NCBI GenBank assembly: GCA_011389765.1
Contig: JAABTT010000011.1
Span: forward strand, 1-61,393
DNA: 61,393 nt
Source: Desulfohalobiaceae bacterium S24
GTDB lineage: Bacteria; Desulfobacterota; Desulfovibrionia; Desulfovibrionales; Desulfothermaceae
Reading direction: 5' to 3'
Each line of letters begins with the position of its first letter. Positions within the stretch are counted from its first letter, which is position 1. The notes beneath the pieces were generated by a model that was not told the DNA's origin, searched no databases, and saw only the letters and a list, made by a program, of their open reading frames with translations. Positions 6,899-15,989 of this stretch are shown piece after piece. Position numbers and translations under genes: made by a program.

Positions 6899-9607
6899 AT
6901 GAACGACCAATTTGAATCCAATGCCTCCGGTCCCCCTCCGCCCCAGTTTCGGCTGGAAGATCTGGATATGAGCAAAATCTATCGTCTGCTGAAATTCGGT
7001 CTCGGACTTTTGGCCCTGATCCTTCTCTGGATGGCCATCAGCTGGGGACATACCTTTTATACGGACTGGCTCTGGTACAAGAGTCTGGATTTTGAATCAG
7101 TCCTGATCACCATCGTCAGCAGCAAACTTGTTTTGTTCTTTCTTGCAGTGGGCCTGTTCGCGATTCTGGCCCTTCCCAATCTGTACCTGGCCCGCAGGCA
7201 TACCGCAGGGTTGCAGCCGGTGAACCCCAATGTGCCGTCCAATCTCTATCAGACGGCAACGAAATTGCTCGGCTGGGTCGCTGCCGGGGTTCTGCTGCTT
7301 GCCGCCCTGTATCTGGGCGCCATGATGGCTTCGGAATGGGAAACCATGCTCCGCTATCTGAAGCAGGTCCCTTTCGGGGAACAGGACCCTGTTTTTCAAA
7401 AGGATTTTGCCTTTTATATCTTCACGGTCCCTGTCCTGGAATTCATCAAGACCTGGCTTTTGAGTGCGATCATCGCCACCATGGTGGTGGTCGGCGGTCT
7501 CTATTATATGAGCAGCACCCTGCGGGGCGAACTCTTTTCACTGACCGGAAAGGTGTTCAATCATCTGGCTGTTCTCGGGGCGGGCGCCCTTCTGGTGATT
7601 GCCTTCGGCCACTGGTTGAGCCGCTACGAACTCTTGTATTCCTCCCTGGGCACAGTTTATGGCGTGGGATTCACCGATTCCGTGATCATGCTTCCCGGTT
7701 ATTTTATTCTGACCATTGTCGCCGTGATCGCGGCCGTGATGATGATTGTAGGGGCTTTTTCCGAAAAAAGGAAGCTCATCATCTGGTCCGTGGCTATCTG
7801 GCTGGGTCTGAATGTGCTCCTGACCTTCGTGGTCCCCGGGCTGTTCCAGCGCCTGATGGTGGAACCCAGCGAACTGGCCAGGGAAAAGGAGTACCTGCGG
7901 GACAACATCCAGCACACCCGCAACGCCTTTGGGCTGGAACAGCTTGTCTCCAAAGACCACCCGGCCAGAGGAACGCTGGACCGGGAAGCCATCCAGGCCA
8001 ATCAGGGCACGATTCAGAATATCAGGCTCTGGGACGAAGGCCCGCTGCTCCAGAGCTACAACCAGATCCAGTTTTTCCGGCTCTATTACGATTTTCTCCA
8101 GGTACATACCGACCGGTACACAGTTGACGGGGAACTCAGGCAGATCATGCTGGCCACCCGGGAACTCTCCGCGGACAAGCTGCCCGAAGAGGCCCAGCGC
8201 TGGGTGAACCGGTACCTGCAGTTCACCCACGGCTACGGTGTGGCAGCCTCTCCGGTTACAGAGGTCGAACCCGGCGGCCGGCCGAGTTTTTTTCTCGGCG
8301 ATATCCCGCCGGAAGGCAAAATCGAGCTTAACCGGCCCGAGATTTATTACGGCCAGAAAAGTCTGGACCACGTCATTGTCAACTCCCAGATGCAGGAATT
8401 CAATTTTCCCGGACCCGACGGCCCGGTCTACACCCATTATCAAGGCAAGGGCGGCGTCAAGCTGGATTCCTTCTTCCGCCGCTTCCTCTATGCCTGGAAA
8501 TTCAAGGACATCAATATCCTGATCTCCGGAGAAATCAGCGAGGAGAGTCTGATTCAGTACCGCAGAACCGTGTCCGAACGCTTTTCCACCCTGGCGCCTT
8601 TTTTAACCCCGGATCGGGAAGCCTACAGCGTGATCGCGGACGGCCGCCTGTTCTGGATACAGGATGCCTACACCACAGCCGACCGCTATCCCTATTCCAC
8701 CCCATGGGAGGGCAGCTTCAATTATATCCGCAACAGCGTCAAAACCGTGGTGGATGCCTATAATGGAAACGTTGACTTCTATGTTTCCGATCCTGACGAT
8801 CCCTTGATCCAAACCTATCAGAAGGTTTTCCCGGATCTTTTCCATTCGATGCAGGAGATGCCTGAATATCTCAAAGCGCATGTGCGCTACCCCCAGGATA
8901 TGTTTACCGTTCAGAGCCAGATGCTCCTGCAGTACCACATGAAAGACCCGGTGGTCTTCTACAACAAGGAAGATCAATGGTCCGTTCCGGTGCAATCCTC
9001 GTTTGGACGATCCGATGAAGTCCTGAAGCCCTACTATCTTGTGGCCAGGCTTCCGGGAGAGGACAAAGAGGAATTTCTGCTCATTCAGCCCTTCACCCCG
9101 CAGAACAGGCACAACCTGGTGGGCTGGCTGGCCGCCCGGATGGACGGGGAACATTATGGTGAACTGACCCTGTTCGAATTCCCCTCGGGACGCCATGTTG
9201 ACGGGCCGAATCAGGTGGAGGCCCGGATCGACAACGACGCCGTCATCTCCGAGCAGTTCACCTTATGGGGACAGGTGGGCTCGGAAGTCACCAGAGGCAT
9301 TCTCCTGGTGATCCCGGTGGGGGATTCGATCCTGTATGCGGAACCGATCTTTTTAACGCCGGATACCATTGAATTCCCGGAACTCCGGCGCATTATCCTG
9401 GCCGACGACCAGCAGGTGGTCATGCATAAGACCCTAAATGATTCCGTTGACGCCCTGGTAGGAGAATTGCCCGCGGTGGCCCCGCCTGTGGAAGCCGAAG
9501 ACCCCCTGGAGGCTGACGAGACCGCCCGGCCCGGCTGGCGGGAGGGGGTGGACGAGGCCATTGAAAATCTGCAGAAGGCCCTGGATCAGCTCAAGAAACT
9601 CATCTAA
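6899..9607 (+). CDS. UPF0182 family large membrane protein
   Basis: The 902-residue protein matches the UPF0182 family (about 900-1000 residues): an N-terminal half with about seven hydrophobic segments (first near residues 27-45 after the SD start, last near 290-310) and a large non-membrane C-terminal half with family landmarks LYYDFLQVHTDRYTVDG, NRPEIYYGQ, FPGPDGPVYTHYQGKGGV and YNGNVDFYVSDPDDPLIQTY. A proline- and acid-rich stretch (AVAPPVEAEDP) precedes the C-terminus. The start is ATG 6899, preceded by AAAAAGG at 8 bp. No function has been established for this family that I can state; a transmembrane protein with a large extracytoplasmic domain is what the sequence shows. Confidence 0.88.
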   Translation: MNDQFESNASGPPPPQFRLEDLDMSKIYRLLKFGLGLLALILLWMAISWGHTFYTDWLWYKSLDFESVLITIVSSKLVLFFLAVGLFAILALPNLYLARRHTAGLQPVNPNVPSNLYQTATKLLGWVAAGVLLLAALYLGAMMASEWETMLRYLKQVPFGEQDPVFQKDFAFYIFTVPVLEFIKTWLLSAIIATMVVVGGLYYMSSTLRGELFSLTGKVFNHLAVLGAGALLVIAFGHWLSRYELLYSSLGTVYGVGFTDSVIMLPGYFILTIVAVIAAVMMIVGAFSEKRKLIIWSVAIWLGLNVLLTFVVPGLFQRLMVEPSELAREKEYLRDNIQHTRNAFGLEQLVSKDHPARGTLDREAIQANQGTIQNIRLWDEGPLLQSYNQIQFFRLYYDFLQVHTDRYTVDGELRQIMLATRELSADKLPEEAQRWVNRYLQFTHGYGVAASPVTEVEPGGRPSFFLGDIPPEGKIELNRPEIYYGQKSLDHVIVNSQMQEFNFPGPDGPVYTHYQGKGGVKLDSFFRRFLYAWKFKDINILISGEISEESLIQYRRTVSERFSTLAPFLTPDREAYSVIADGRLFWIQDAYTTADRYPYSTPWEGSFNYIRNSVKTVVDAYNGNVDFYVSDPDDPLIQTYQKVFPDLFHSMQEMPEYLKAHVRYPQDMFTVQSQMLLQYHMKDPVVFYNKEDQWSVPVQSSFGRSDEVLKPYYLVARLPGEDKEEFLLIQPFTPQNRHNLVGWLAARMDGEHYGELTLFEFPSGRHVDGPNQVEARIDNDAVISEQFTLWGQVGSEVTRGILLVIPVGDSILYAEPIFLTPDTIEFPELRRIILADDQQVVMHKTLNDSVDALVGELPAVAPPVEAEDPLEADETARPGWREGVDEAIENLQKALDQLKKLI

Positions 9608-9637
9608 TACCAATGTGCCGCAAGGTACAGTCATGAC

Positions 9638-9670
9638 AAAAGGGTTGCCGTAATGACGCGGCAGCCCTTT
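9638..9670 (+). terminator. Hairpin after the UPF0182 gene
   Basis: AAAGGGTTGCCG (9639-9650) pairs with CGGCAGCCCTTT (9659-9670), 12 bp with one G-U pair and an 8-nt loop. No clear T-tract follows. Confidence 0.45.
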
Positions 9671-9737
9671 GGTCTTGAATCGGATGTCTCTACCCTGCTT
9701 GAATTTATCGGATGGCATGTTTTGTCCAGTTTGCAAG

Positions 9738-10346
9738 TCAAAGTTGCAATTTGTCCAAACTGTTCCAGGAAAGGACCCGCGCTTTGGTCCGTTCCTGGTT
9801 CTCTCCACCGCCGTAGATAAGACACGGTTTTGCCGCCTGCTCCCCCGCCAGCCGTGCAAAATACTCCACACCCTTAAAATAGTCCCGGGTAATGGTCCGG
9901 CCTGCTTTGATTTCTAGAGGGAGCAGGGTCTGGCCTTGCTCCACAAGGCAATCGACTTCATTTCCGGTCTTGTCCCTCCAAAAAAAACAATTGCCTGCTT
10001 GCCCCTGATTGAATCTTTGTTTCACAATTTCACTGATGATCAGAGATTCAAACAAAGCCCCTTTTGCATAGTGGGTCTGTATCTGGTTCTTGGATCGAAT
10101 ATCCAGGAGATAGGCAGCGAGCCCCGGGTCGTAAAAATAGAGCTTCGGCATCTTGACCAGTCTTTTGTTGAAATTCGCATGGTGCGGCCTGAGCAAAAAA
10201 ATAATAAAACTGGCTTCCAGAACAGAAATCCAGGATTTGGCTGTGGTATGGGAAAGACCACACTCATTGGCCAGTGCGGACATATTCAGGAGCTGGCCGA
10301 TCCGGCCGGCGCACAGCTTTTAAAAAACAGGACATTCTTGAAAAAC
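9738..10346 (-). pseudogene. DUF4143-type AAA ATPase remnant with a nonsense codon
   Basis: The last 181 codons encode the DUF4143 C-terminal half of a family of AAA+ ATPases: MSALANECGLSHTTAKSWI, VLEASFIIFLLRPHHANF, PKLYFYDPGLAAYLL and a nuclease-like core FWRDKTGNEVDCLVEQG...LPLEIKAG. Upstream in the same frame the homology continues (KLCAGRIGQLLN) but is interrupted by TAA at 10320-10322, where the family usually has Leu (TTA); before it only VFQECPVF is recognisable. The N-terminal AAA domain is absent. So this is a truncated and stop-interrupted gene. Confidence 0.75.
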
Positions 10347-10425
10347 CGTGTTCGAGCAGTGTATCCATCCAGTCAAAACATGATCCGAATCACCCGCCAT
10401 TGTCCGGTTTCCGATATCTGAAAGG

Positions 10426-11844
10426 TCATTGCGGTAAATAAATCCGAAAAGTTGTCCCCTTTCCGGGTTTACTCACGACTTCAACCCGGCCGTTATGCGC
10501 CTGGAGAATAGCCTTCACCTGTGATAAACCGAGTCCGAGTCCCTTGCTTGTATCACCCGGGTTCTTTGCTCCGCGATACAAACGATCCCATATTTTCGGC
10601 ATCTCTTTTTCAGCGATCCCCTGACCCTGGTCTGTAACGCTGATAACTGCTGCGGATTCCGATATCCCGGCCTGAACAAGGATAGACAGACCCTTGGCTG
10701 GAGTGTACTTGATGGCATTATCGAGAAGGTTGGCCAGAACCTGGCTGATTCTGTTGAAATCCGCTTTGACGACAAGGTCTTCGTCCATGTCGACCCGAAT
10801 GGAGAGCTCTTTTTCTTCAGCAATGAAACTATACACCTCCACCACAGGATCGATCAGCTCTTTGATCCTGAATTCTTCCAGGTTGATGGGCATGACGCCT
10901 GTTTCCGCCTCGGATATATCCATCAAGGTGTTGAGCATCTTCAGAATCCTGTCCGACTCTTCCAGAAAGGTTTCAAGGGCTTCTTTGTACTGTTCTCTGC
11001 CGCTTCCGGAACGTAGGGCTGTTTCCGCGATATTGTGCATCCGGGTCATCGGGGTCCGCAATTCATGAGCCACATCGTCAAGTGCCCCTTTCATCCCTTC
11101 GATAAGGGTCTCGATCCTCATCAGCATACCGTTGAACAAACGGGTCAGCTCTCCAAGTTCGTCGTCAGTCCTTGTCTGAGGAACCCGGGCATCCATTTTT
11201 CCCTTCTCAATGGTCTGGACGGTTTGGATAAGATCGCGAATCGGTCGAAGGGTCCTGCGGGAGAGAAAATATCCACTGAAAAAAACGGCCAAAAGGAGAA
11301 AGACCGCAACGTACATAAAGGATTCCAAAAAACGGCTCAAGACCCTCTGCCTGGACTCGGTGCTCATGCCCACCTGCAGCCAGGACCCGTCTGAGAGACG
11401 AAGAGAGGTCAGCTCCAGAGAATAGTCATCCTCATCGCTTTTCGGGGGTACAATAATCCATGTTTTTTTATCGGGATCGATATCCTCAAGCTTTCCCAGA
11501 TCAAATTCGTCCCATTGGCGGGGGAAAAAAATTCGAGTGGTATTGTTATCGGGACTCGCAAAACGGTAGAAGAAATGGCTTCGCTTTCGAAATTTTTTGC
11601 TCTCCTCGAATTCATTTCTGACCTTGGCCATGACCTCGGACGGGCCGCCTTTTTCGTATTCGCCGGCGAATTCCTGCAATTGGTTTGTGATGGCTTTGTG
11701 ATCATCCCTTTGCAAGGCCTGGGACAAAAAAATAGAGGCCAGAACAAAGAGCAGGGAGGCACTGAAGACAAAAAAGCCGGAATACCAAAGCGCGAGTTTA
11801 AACCCAATGGTTTTAGCCAAGACTAACGGGGTCTTTAAGAACAT
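10426..11844 (-). CDS. Sensor histidine kinase, HAMP-HisKA-HATPase, heavy-metal-sensor type architecture
   Basis: A 472-residue inner-membrane kinase from ATG 11844. It has a first membrane helix (about residues 12-40), a periplasmic sensor of about 135 residues, a second helix (about 175-197), HAMP (SRRTLRPIRDLIQTVQTIEKG), phosphoacceptor His260 in DDVAHELRTPM, and the ATPase boxes LLDNAIKYT, DQGQGIA and GLGLGLSQVKAIL. The layout is like CusS/PcoS kinases. It overlaps the upstream regulator gene by about 30 bp. A TTG at 11820 is an alternative start. The signal is unknown; no metal pump is beside it. Confidence 0.85.
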   Translation of the reverse strand: MFLKTPLVLAKTIGFKLALWYSGFFVFSASLLFVLASIFLSQALQRDDHKAITNQLQEFAGEYEKGGPSEVMAKVRNEFEESKKFRKRSHFFYRFASPDNNTTRIFFPRQWDEFDLGKLEDIDPDKKTWIIVPPKSDEDDYSLELTSLRLSDGSWLQVGMSTESRQRVLSRFLESFMYVAVFLLLAVFFSGYFLSRRTLRPIRDLIQTVQTIEKGKMDARVPQTRTDDELGELTRLFNGMLMRIETLIEGMKGALDDVAHELRTPMTRMHNIAETALRSGSGREQYKEALETFLEESDRILKMLNTLMDISEAETGVMPINLEEFRIKELIDPVVEVYSFIAEEKELSIRVDMDEDLVVKADFNRISQVLANLLDNAIKYTPAKGLSILVQAGISESAAVISVTDQGQGIAEKEMPKIWDRLYRGAKNPGDTSKGLGLGLSQVKAILQAHNGRVEVVSKPGKGTTFRIYLPQ

Positions 11845-12499
11845 AACCAACACCGCGGATGGTATGAATGTATTTGCAGGAAAAATCTCTGTCCACTTTT
11901 CTTCTGAGACGGGAGACAAGCACATCCACCACATTGGTCTGAGGGTCAAAATGATACCCCCAAATATGCTCCAGGATCATGGTCTTGGAGACAACCCGCT
12001 CTTTGTTGCGCAAGAGATATTCCAATAACGCAAACTCCCGGGGCTGCAGCTCAATCCGGCAATCGCCGCGAAAAATTTCCCGCTTCAGTAAATCCAGGCT
12101 CAAATCACCATACGTTAACTGGGTGGTTTCCGTCGAACCGTATGATCTTCGGATCAAGGCCTGGACCCTGGCTAAAAGCTCTGAAAAAACAAATGGTTTT
12201 GTAAGATAGTCGTCACCCCCTTTCTGCAGGCCCTTGATACGATCATCGACCGTGCGCTTCGCGCTCAGGATAAGTACCGGCGTCTGAATCCCATGTTTAC
12301 GCATGCTTTCAATAAGAACCAGCCCGTCCATATCCGGGAGCATGAGGTCAACGACCGCAAGATCGTACGGTTCACAGAGGGCCAACTGGGAGCCTTCCCG
12401 GCCGTTTTTCGCAATGTCTACGACAAATCCTGCCTCTTGAAGGCCGGAGCCGACAAAGGAAGCGATATCCTGGTCATCTTCGATTAAAAGGAGTCGCAT
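11813..12499 (-). CDS. OmpR-family response regulator
   Basis: A 228-residue regulator with receiver domain (residues 1-115: acidic pair E8-D9-D10, phosphoacceptor D51 in AVVDLMLP, K101 in YLTKPF) and an OmpR winged helix (LQPREFALLEYLLRNKERVVSKTMILEHIW ... VDVLVSRLRRKVD ... IRGVGYVL). It is the partner of the overlapping kinase. The sequence is close to CusR/CopR-type regulators, but the target genes are not visible nearby. Confidence 0.9.
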   Translation of the reverse strand: MRLLLIEDDQDIASFVGSGLQEAGFVVDIAKNGREGSQLALCEPYDLAVVDLMLPDMDGLVLIESMRKHGIQTPVLILSAKRTVDDRIKGLQKGGDDYLTKPFVFSELLARVQALIRRSYGSTETTQLTYGDLSLDLLKREIFRGDCRIELQPREFALLEYLLRNKERVVSKTMILEHIWGYHFDPQTNVVDVLVSRLRRKVDRDFSCKYIHTIRGVGYVLKDPVSLG

Positions 12500-12576
12500 T
12501 CTATACCGTATTCATAACGCTGAAGAAAGCATTGAAAAAAAAGGCATCATTCAAAAGCACTTTATCGCACATTGTC

Positions 12577-12645
12577 CGTCATTCCGGCAAAAGAACGTCA
12601 TCCCGGACCCCGATCCGGGACCGGAATCCAGTCTTTTCAAATACC
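12577..12645. repeat. REP-like palindromic repeat copy
   Basis: GTCATTCCGG followed by TCCCGGACCCCGATCCGGGA is the same palindromic unit found at about 3098 and 60985. Confidence 0.6.
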
Positions 12646-12803
12646 TCTGGACCCAAGCTCACCGACAGTCAATTTCTGTGAAGAATAAGCACATTTACAC
12701 CTCAAAAGCAATCACACCTATCAATTTTGTAATCTTCAGGCAAACCTGTTGCAATCTTTTCGTGATTATGCTGTATTTCAGGCGTGAGGCGCTTTCTCTT
12801 CAT

Positions 12804-13580
12804 ATGACCAGGAAAAAATCACACAGGCAACTCCGGACCGCCCTGGTTTCCATCCATGATGTGATGCCCGACACGCTTCCCCGAGTGAGAGAAATCATTC
12901 GTTTTCTCCAAACACGGAATATCTTTGATTTCACTCTGCTCATCGTTTCCGGGAAAGTCTGGACGAGATCAGACATCGAGCAGCTGCACTTTTGGCAGCA
13001 AGAGGGACTGGAGCTGGCCGGACATGGCCGGCGGCATGGCATTATACGCAAGACCACCGCCTGGCATACAATCCATGGAAAATTGATGTCCAGGGATGAG
13101 GCTGAGCACCTGTCGCTTTCAACAGAAGAGATCGCTGAAATCATTATCGATTGCTACCAATGGTTTGAAGAGGCCGGTCTGTCTCCACCCTCCCTCTACG
13201 TTCCCCCGGCCTGGGCTATGGGCGCTTTGCCCCGTCGCCTGCTGCATACGCTCCCTTTTGCGCACTATGAGACCCTGTCCGGGGTCTATGATTGCCACAC
13301 GGCCATATTGAAGCGCATGCCCCTCACCGGATATATGGCTGACACGCGTTTTCGGTGCGGAATCTTGCATATTTTCAATACAATCAATCTGCACCTCCTG
13401 CCGGGATTCACCCGAATCGCTATCCATCCCGACGATTTGCGCCTCCCTCTGAAAGAGTCCCTCAGCAGTCATCTTGCCCGCTTTCAGAGATTTATCTCCT
13501 ATCAAGAGGCCTTCAACAGGATACAGGAATCCGACAATGGTATTCAGGATTCTATCCACAAAACAAAGGTATCACTATGA
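12804..13580 (+). CDS. DUF2334 / polysaccharide-deacetylase-like protein
   Basis: The 258-residue protein has the NodB-like fold signature of DUF2334: VSIHDVMPDTLPRV (metal-binding His-Asp), LAGHGRRHG (the usual H-x3-H metal site) and a late IAIHPDDLRLP His-Pro-Asp motif. In the family these residues bind a divalent metal for deacetylation of N-acetylated sugars. No signal peptide is seen from the chosen ATG 12804; an earlier ATG at 12768 is possible. Its stop overlaps the ATG of the PHP-glycosyltransferase gene (ATGA), so the two are coupled. This suggests work on a sugar intermediate made by the neighbouring glycosyltransferase. Confidence 0.75.
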   Translation: MTRKKSHRQLRTALVSIHDVMPDTLPRVREIIRFLQTRNIFDFTLLIVSGKVWTRSDIEQLHFWQQEGLELAGHGRRHGIIRKTTAWHTIHGKLMSRDEAEHLSLSTEEIAEIIIDCYQWFEEAGLSPPSLYVPPAWAMGALPRRLLHTLPFAHYETLSGVYDCHTAILKRMPLTGYMADTRFRCGILHIFNTINLHLLPGFTRIAIHPDDLRLPLKESLSSHLARFQRFISYQEAFNRIQESDNGIQDSIHKTKVSL

Positions 13581-15964
13581 ATGCGAATATCTGCAGAGCC
13601 GATCTCCATGTTCATTCCCGCTATTCTCAGCTGCCCTCTTCCTGGATTTTAAAAAAAATCGGTTGCTTCGAGAGCTATACCGAACCAGGTTATCTCTACC
13701 AGGCCTTAAAGCGCCGGGGCATGGATCTGGTCACCATCACCGACCACAACAGCATTCAGGGCTGTCTGGAAATCGCACATCTCCAGGGCGCCTTTATCAG
13801 CGAAGAAATCACGACCGCCTTTCCCGAAGACAACTGCAAGCTGCACGTGCTGGCATACAACATCAGCGAACAACAGCATGACGAAATATCCCGGCTTCGA
13901 AAAAACGTGTTTGAGCTTGTCGATTTTTTGAATACGGAGTCCATTGTACATGCCTTGGCTCATCCCATGTACAGCGTCAACGGCCTGCTCAGGGTCGAGC
14001 ACTTTCAAAAGCTGTTACTCCTCTTTTCCTGCTTCGAATTGAACGGGGCCAGGGATCCCCTGCAAAACACTAGTGTTCAAAGGATCTGCTCCAACCTGAC
14101 CCAAGGGAAAATCGAGGAGCTGTCCCATCACTATAACATCAGGCCCCGCGGGGAATACCCCTGGAAAAAATCGTTCATCAGCGGCTCCGATGATCATTCT
14201 TCATTGTACTTGGGCACTTCATATACGAACATTTTGGAGGCATCATCCCCAGAATCATATCTAAAAGGCATCAGGCACCGGCAGCAGACCATTCACACCC
14301 ATCAATCCGGGCCGCAGACCCTGGCGCACAACATCTACAGCATCATCTATCAATTTTATGAAGAGGCCTACCAACTTGGCCGATGGATTGACGATCCGGA
14401 ACTCGTTGCTTTTCTCAATGATGTTTTACTGCCCCCGGATCACCGGCAACACTCCTCCCGGAAATCAAGCCCCCCGACCGTCAAAAAAGCGACTTTTGGA
14501 TTGATCGGCTCTTCATTTCCGGAGCGCTTCCTGGATATGGCCAAGCAGTTCATACACTCCAATCCCGGGACCGATGCATCCCGGCACCGGACTGCGAATC
14601 CCCAGGACCAGACGGATACCTGGCAGCGCTTTGTCGACCAGCTGACAGACGGCCTCATACGGCAGTGTATCGACGACATCTTGATCAAACTGTCCAACGC
14701 CGACATCTTTGCCTTTTTCCCCGCTCTTGGCTCTCTGACATCTCTGTATACGATCCTCTCTCCCTATTTTATCGCCTATTCCTTGTTTGCCAGGGATCGG
14801 GCCTTCAGTCTGGAGTGTTTGCAAAAGCACGAGGAGCTGTCAGTGGATCTGAGCGGTCCTCCCCAAAATATTGCTTTGTTTACGGATACATTTCATGAAA
14901 TTAACGGCGTTGCCACGAGCATTCGGACGCAGGTGGATGCTGCGTCCTTGACGGAAAAACATCTGACCTTGATTCATTGCGGCTCCAACGCAGAGACGTC
15001 TTCGAACGTCGCCGCGTTTCAACCCATAGGGGCCTTTGATCTCCCTGAATATCCCGAATTGAAACTGCATTACCCGCCGATATTGGACATTTTATCCTAT
15101 TGCTACCGGATGCGCTTTACCCATATCCAGGCGGAAACTCCCGGTACCATGGGCCTGACCGCTCTGCTGATCTCCCGCTTCCTGAACCTGCCCTTTCGCG
15201 GGGCCTACCATACCTCTCTCCCGCAAACCATTGGGGCTGTAATGGACGATTCACATATTGAGGCCCTGCTCTGGAAATATGTTCTCTGGTTCTACGGGCA
15301 GATGGAACGGATATATGTGCCTTCGGCCAAGACTGCGGACGAACTTGTCGACCGGGGCTTGCCCAAAGACAAAATACATCTCCGCCATACAGGGGTTCAC
15401 CTCGCCGATTTCCATCCTGAAAAACGGAACGGCTACTTCAAAATCCATTTCAATATAGATGAATCACGCAAGAAAATAACCTATGTCGGACGGGTATCCA
15501 AGGAAAAAAACCTGCAGATTTTCAAAACAATGATACAGGAGATTCTCCGAATACGGGATGATGTCTGTTTCATCATTATCGGCGAAGGTCCTTACCTTCC
15601 TGAATTGCGCAAGCAGCTTCAAGGTCTGCCGGTCATTTTCACGGGATATCTCCACGGAGAAGAGTTGGCCCAGGCCTATGCCTCCAGCGATATTTTCGTC
15701 TTCCCGTCCACGGTCGATACCCTGGGAAACGTCGTTCTCGAGGCCCAGGCTTCCGGCTTGCCGGTCCTTGTGAGCGATCAGGGAGGCCCGGCTGAAAACA
15801 TGCTGGACCAGGAAACCGGTTTTGTGATTCCTGCTGACGACGCGATGCCGGAAAAATTTGCAGAGGCGATCCTCCGGCTCTGTGATAACCCTGAACTGCT
15901 GAACTCCATGCGGAATAAGGCCCGTACCTATATCCAAAAAAATCACTCAGGGCAGGTTTGGTGA
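13577..15964 (+). CDS. PHP-domain / GT-B glycosyltransferase fusion
   Basis: A 795-residue fusion. Residues 6-300 are a PHP metal-dependent hydrolase domain: DLHVHSRYS, TITDHNS, EEITTAF, HALAHP and SGSDDH supply the expected His/Asp metal ligands. From about residue 430 a GT4-type glycosyltransferase follows: NIALFTDTFHEINGVA (start of the fold), TGVHLADFHP, YVGRVSKEKNLQ, and the donor-site EX7E-like region FPSTVDTLGNVVLEAQASG. The same domain pair occurs in some Desulfobacterota. The reaction probably links a sugar to a lipid or glycan acceptor, with the PHP domain possibly acting as a phosphoesterase. Start ATG 13577 has AAAGG at 7 bp. Confidence 0.85.
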   Translation: MNANICRADLHVHSRYSQLPSSWILKKIGCFESYTEPGYLYQALKRRGMDLVTITDHNSIQGCLEIAHLQGAFISEEITTAFPEDNCKLHVLAYNISEQQHDEISRLRKNVFELVDFLNTESIVHALAHPMYSVNGLLRVEHFQKLLLLFSCFELNGARDPLQNTSVQRICSNLTQGKIEELSHHYNIRPRGEYPWKKSFISGSDDHSSLYLGTSYTNILEASSPESYLKGIRHRQQTIHTHQSGPQTLAHNIYSIIYQFYEEAYQLGRWIDDPELVAFLNDVLLPPDHRQHSSRKSSPPTVKKATFGLIGSSFPERFLDMAKQFIHSNPGTDASRHRTANPQDQTDTWQRFVDQLTDGLIRQCIDDILIKLSNADIFAFFPALGSLTSLYTILSPYFIAYSLFARDRAFSLECLQKHEELSVDLSGPPQNIALFTDTFHEINGVATSIRTQVDAASLTEKHLTLIHCGSNAETSSNVAAFQPIGAFDLPEYPELKLHYPPILDILSYCYRMRFTHIQAETPGTMGLTALLISRFLNLPFRGAYHTSLPQTIGAVMDDSHIEALLWKYVLWFYGQMERIYVPSAKTADELVDRGLPKDKIHLRHTGVHLADFHPEKRNGYFKIHFNIDESRKKITYVGRVSKEKNLQIFKTMIQEILRIRDDVCFIIIGEGPYLPELRKQLQGLPVIFTGYLHGEELAQAYASSDIFVFPSTVDTLGNVVLEAQASGLPVLVSDQGGPAENMLDQETGFVIPADDAMPEKFAEAILRLCDNPELLNSMRNKARTYIQKNHSGQVW

Positions 15965-15989
15965 AAAGCCGGGAAGAAAAATCCAGCGT

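Noticed and set aside
7538-8443. 301-codon open frame antisense to the UPF0182 gene
   Set aside because: Antisense shadow; the plus strand matches a known family over its full length.
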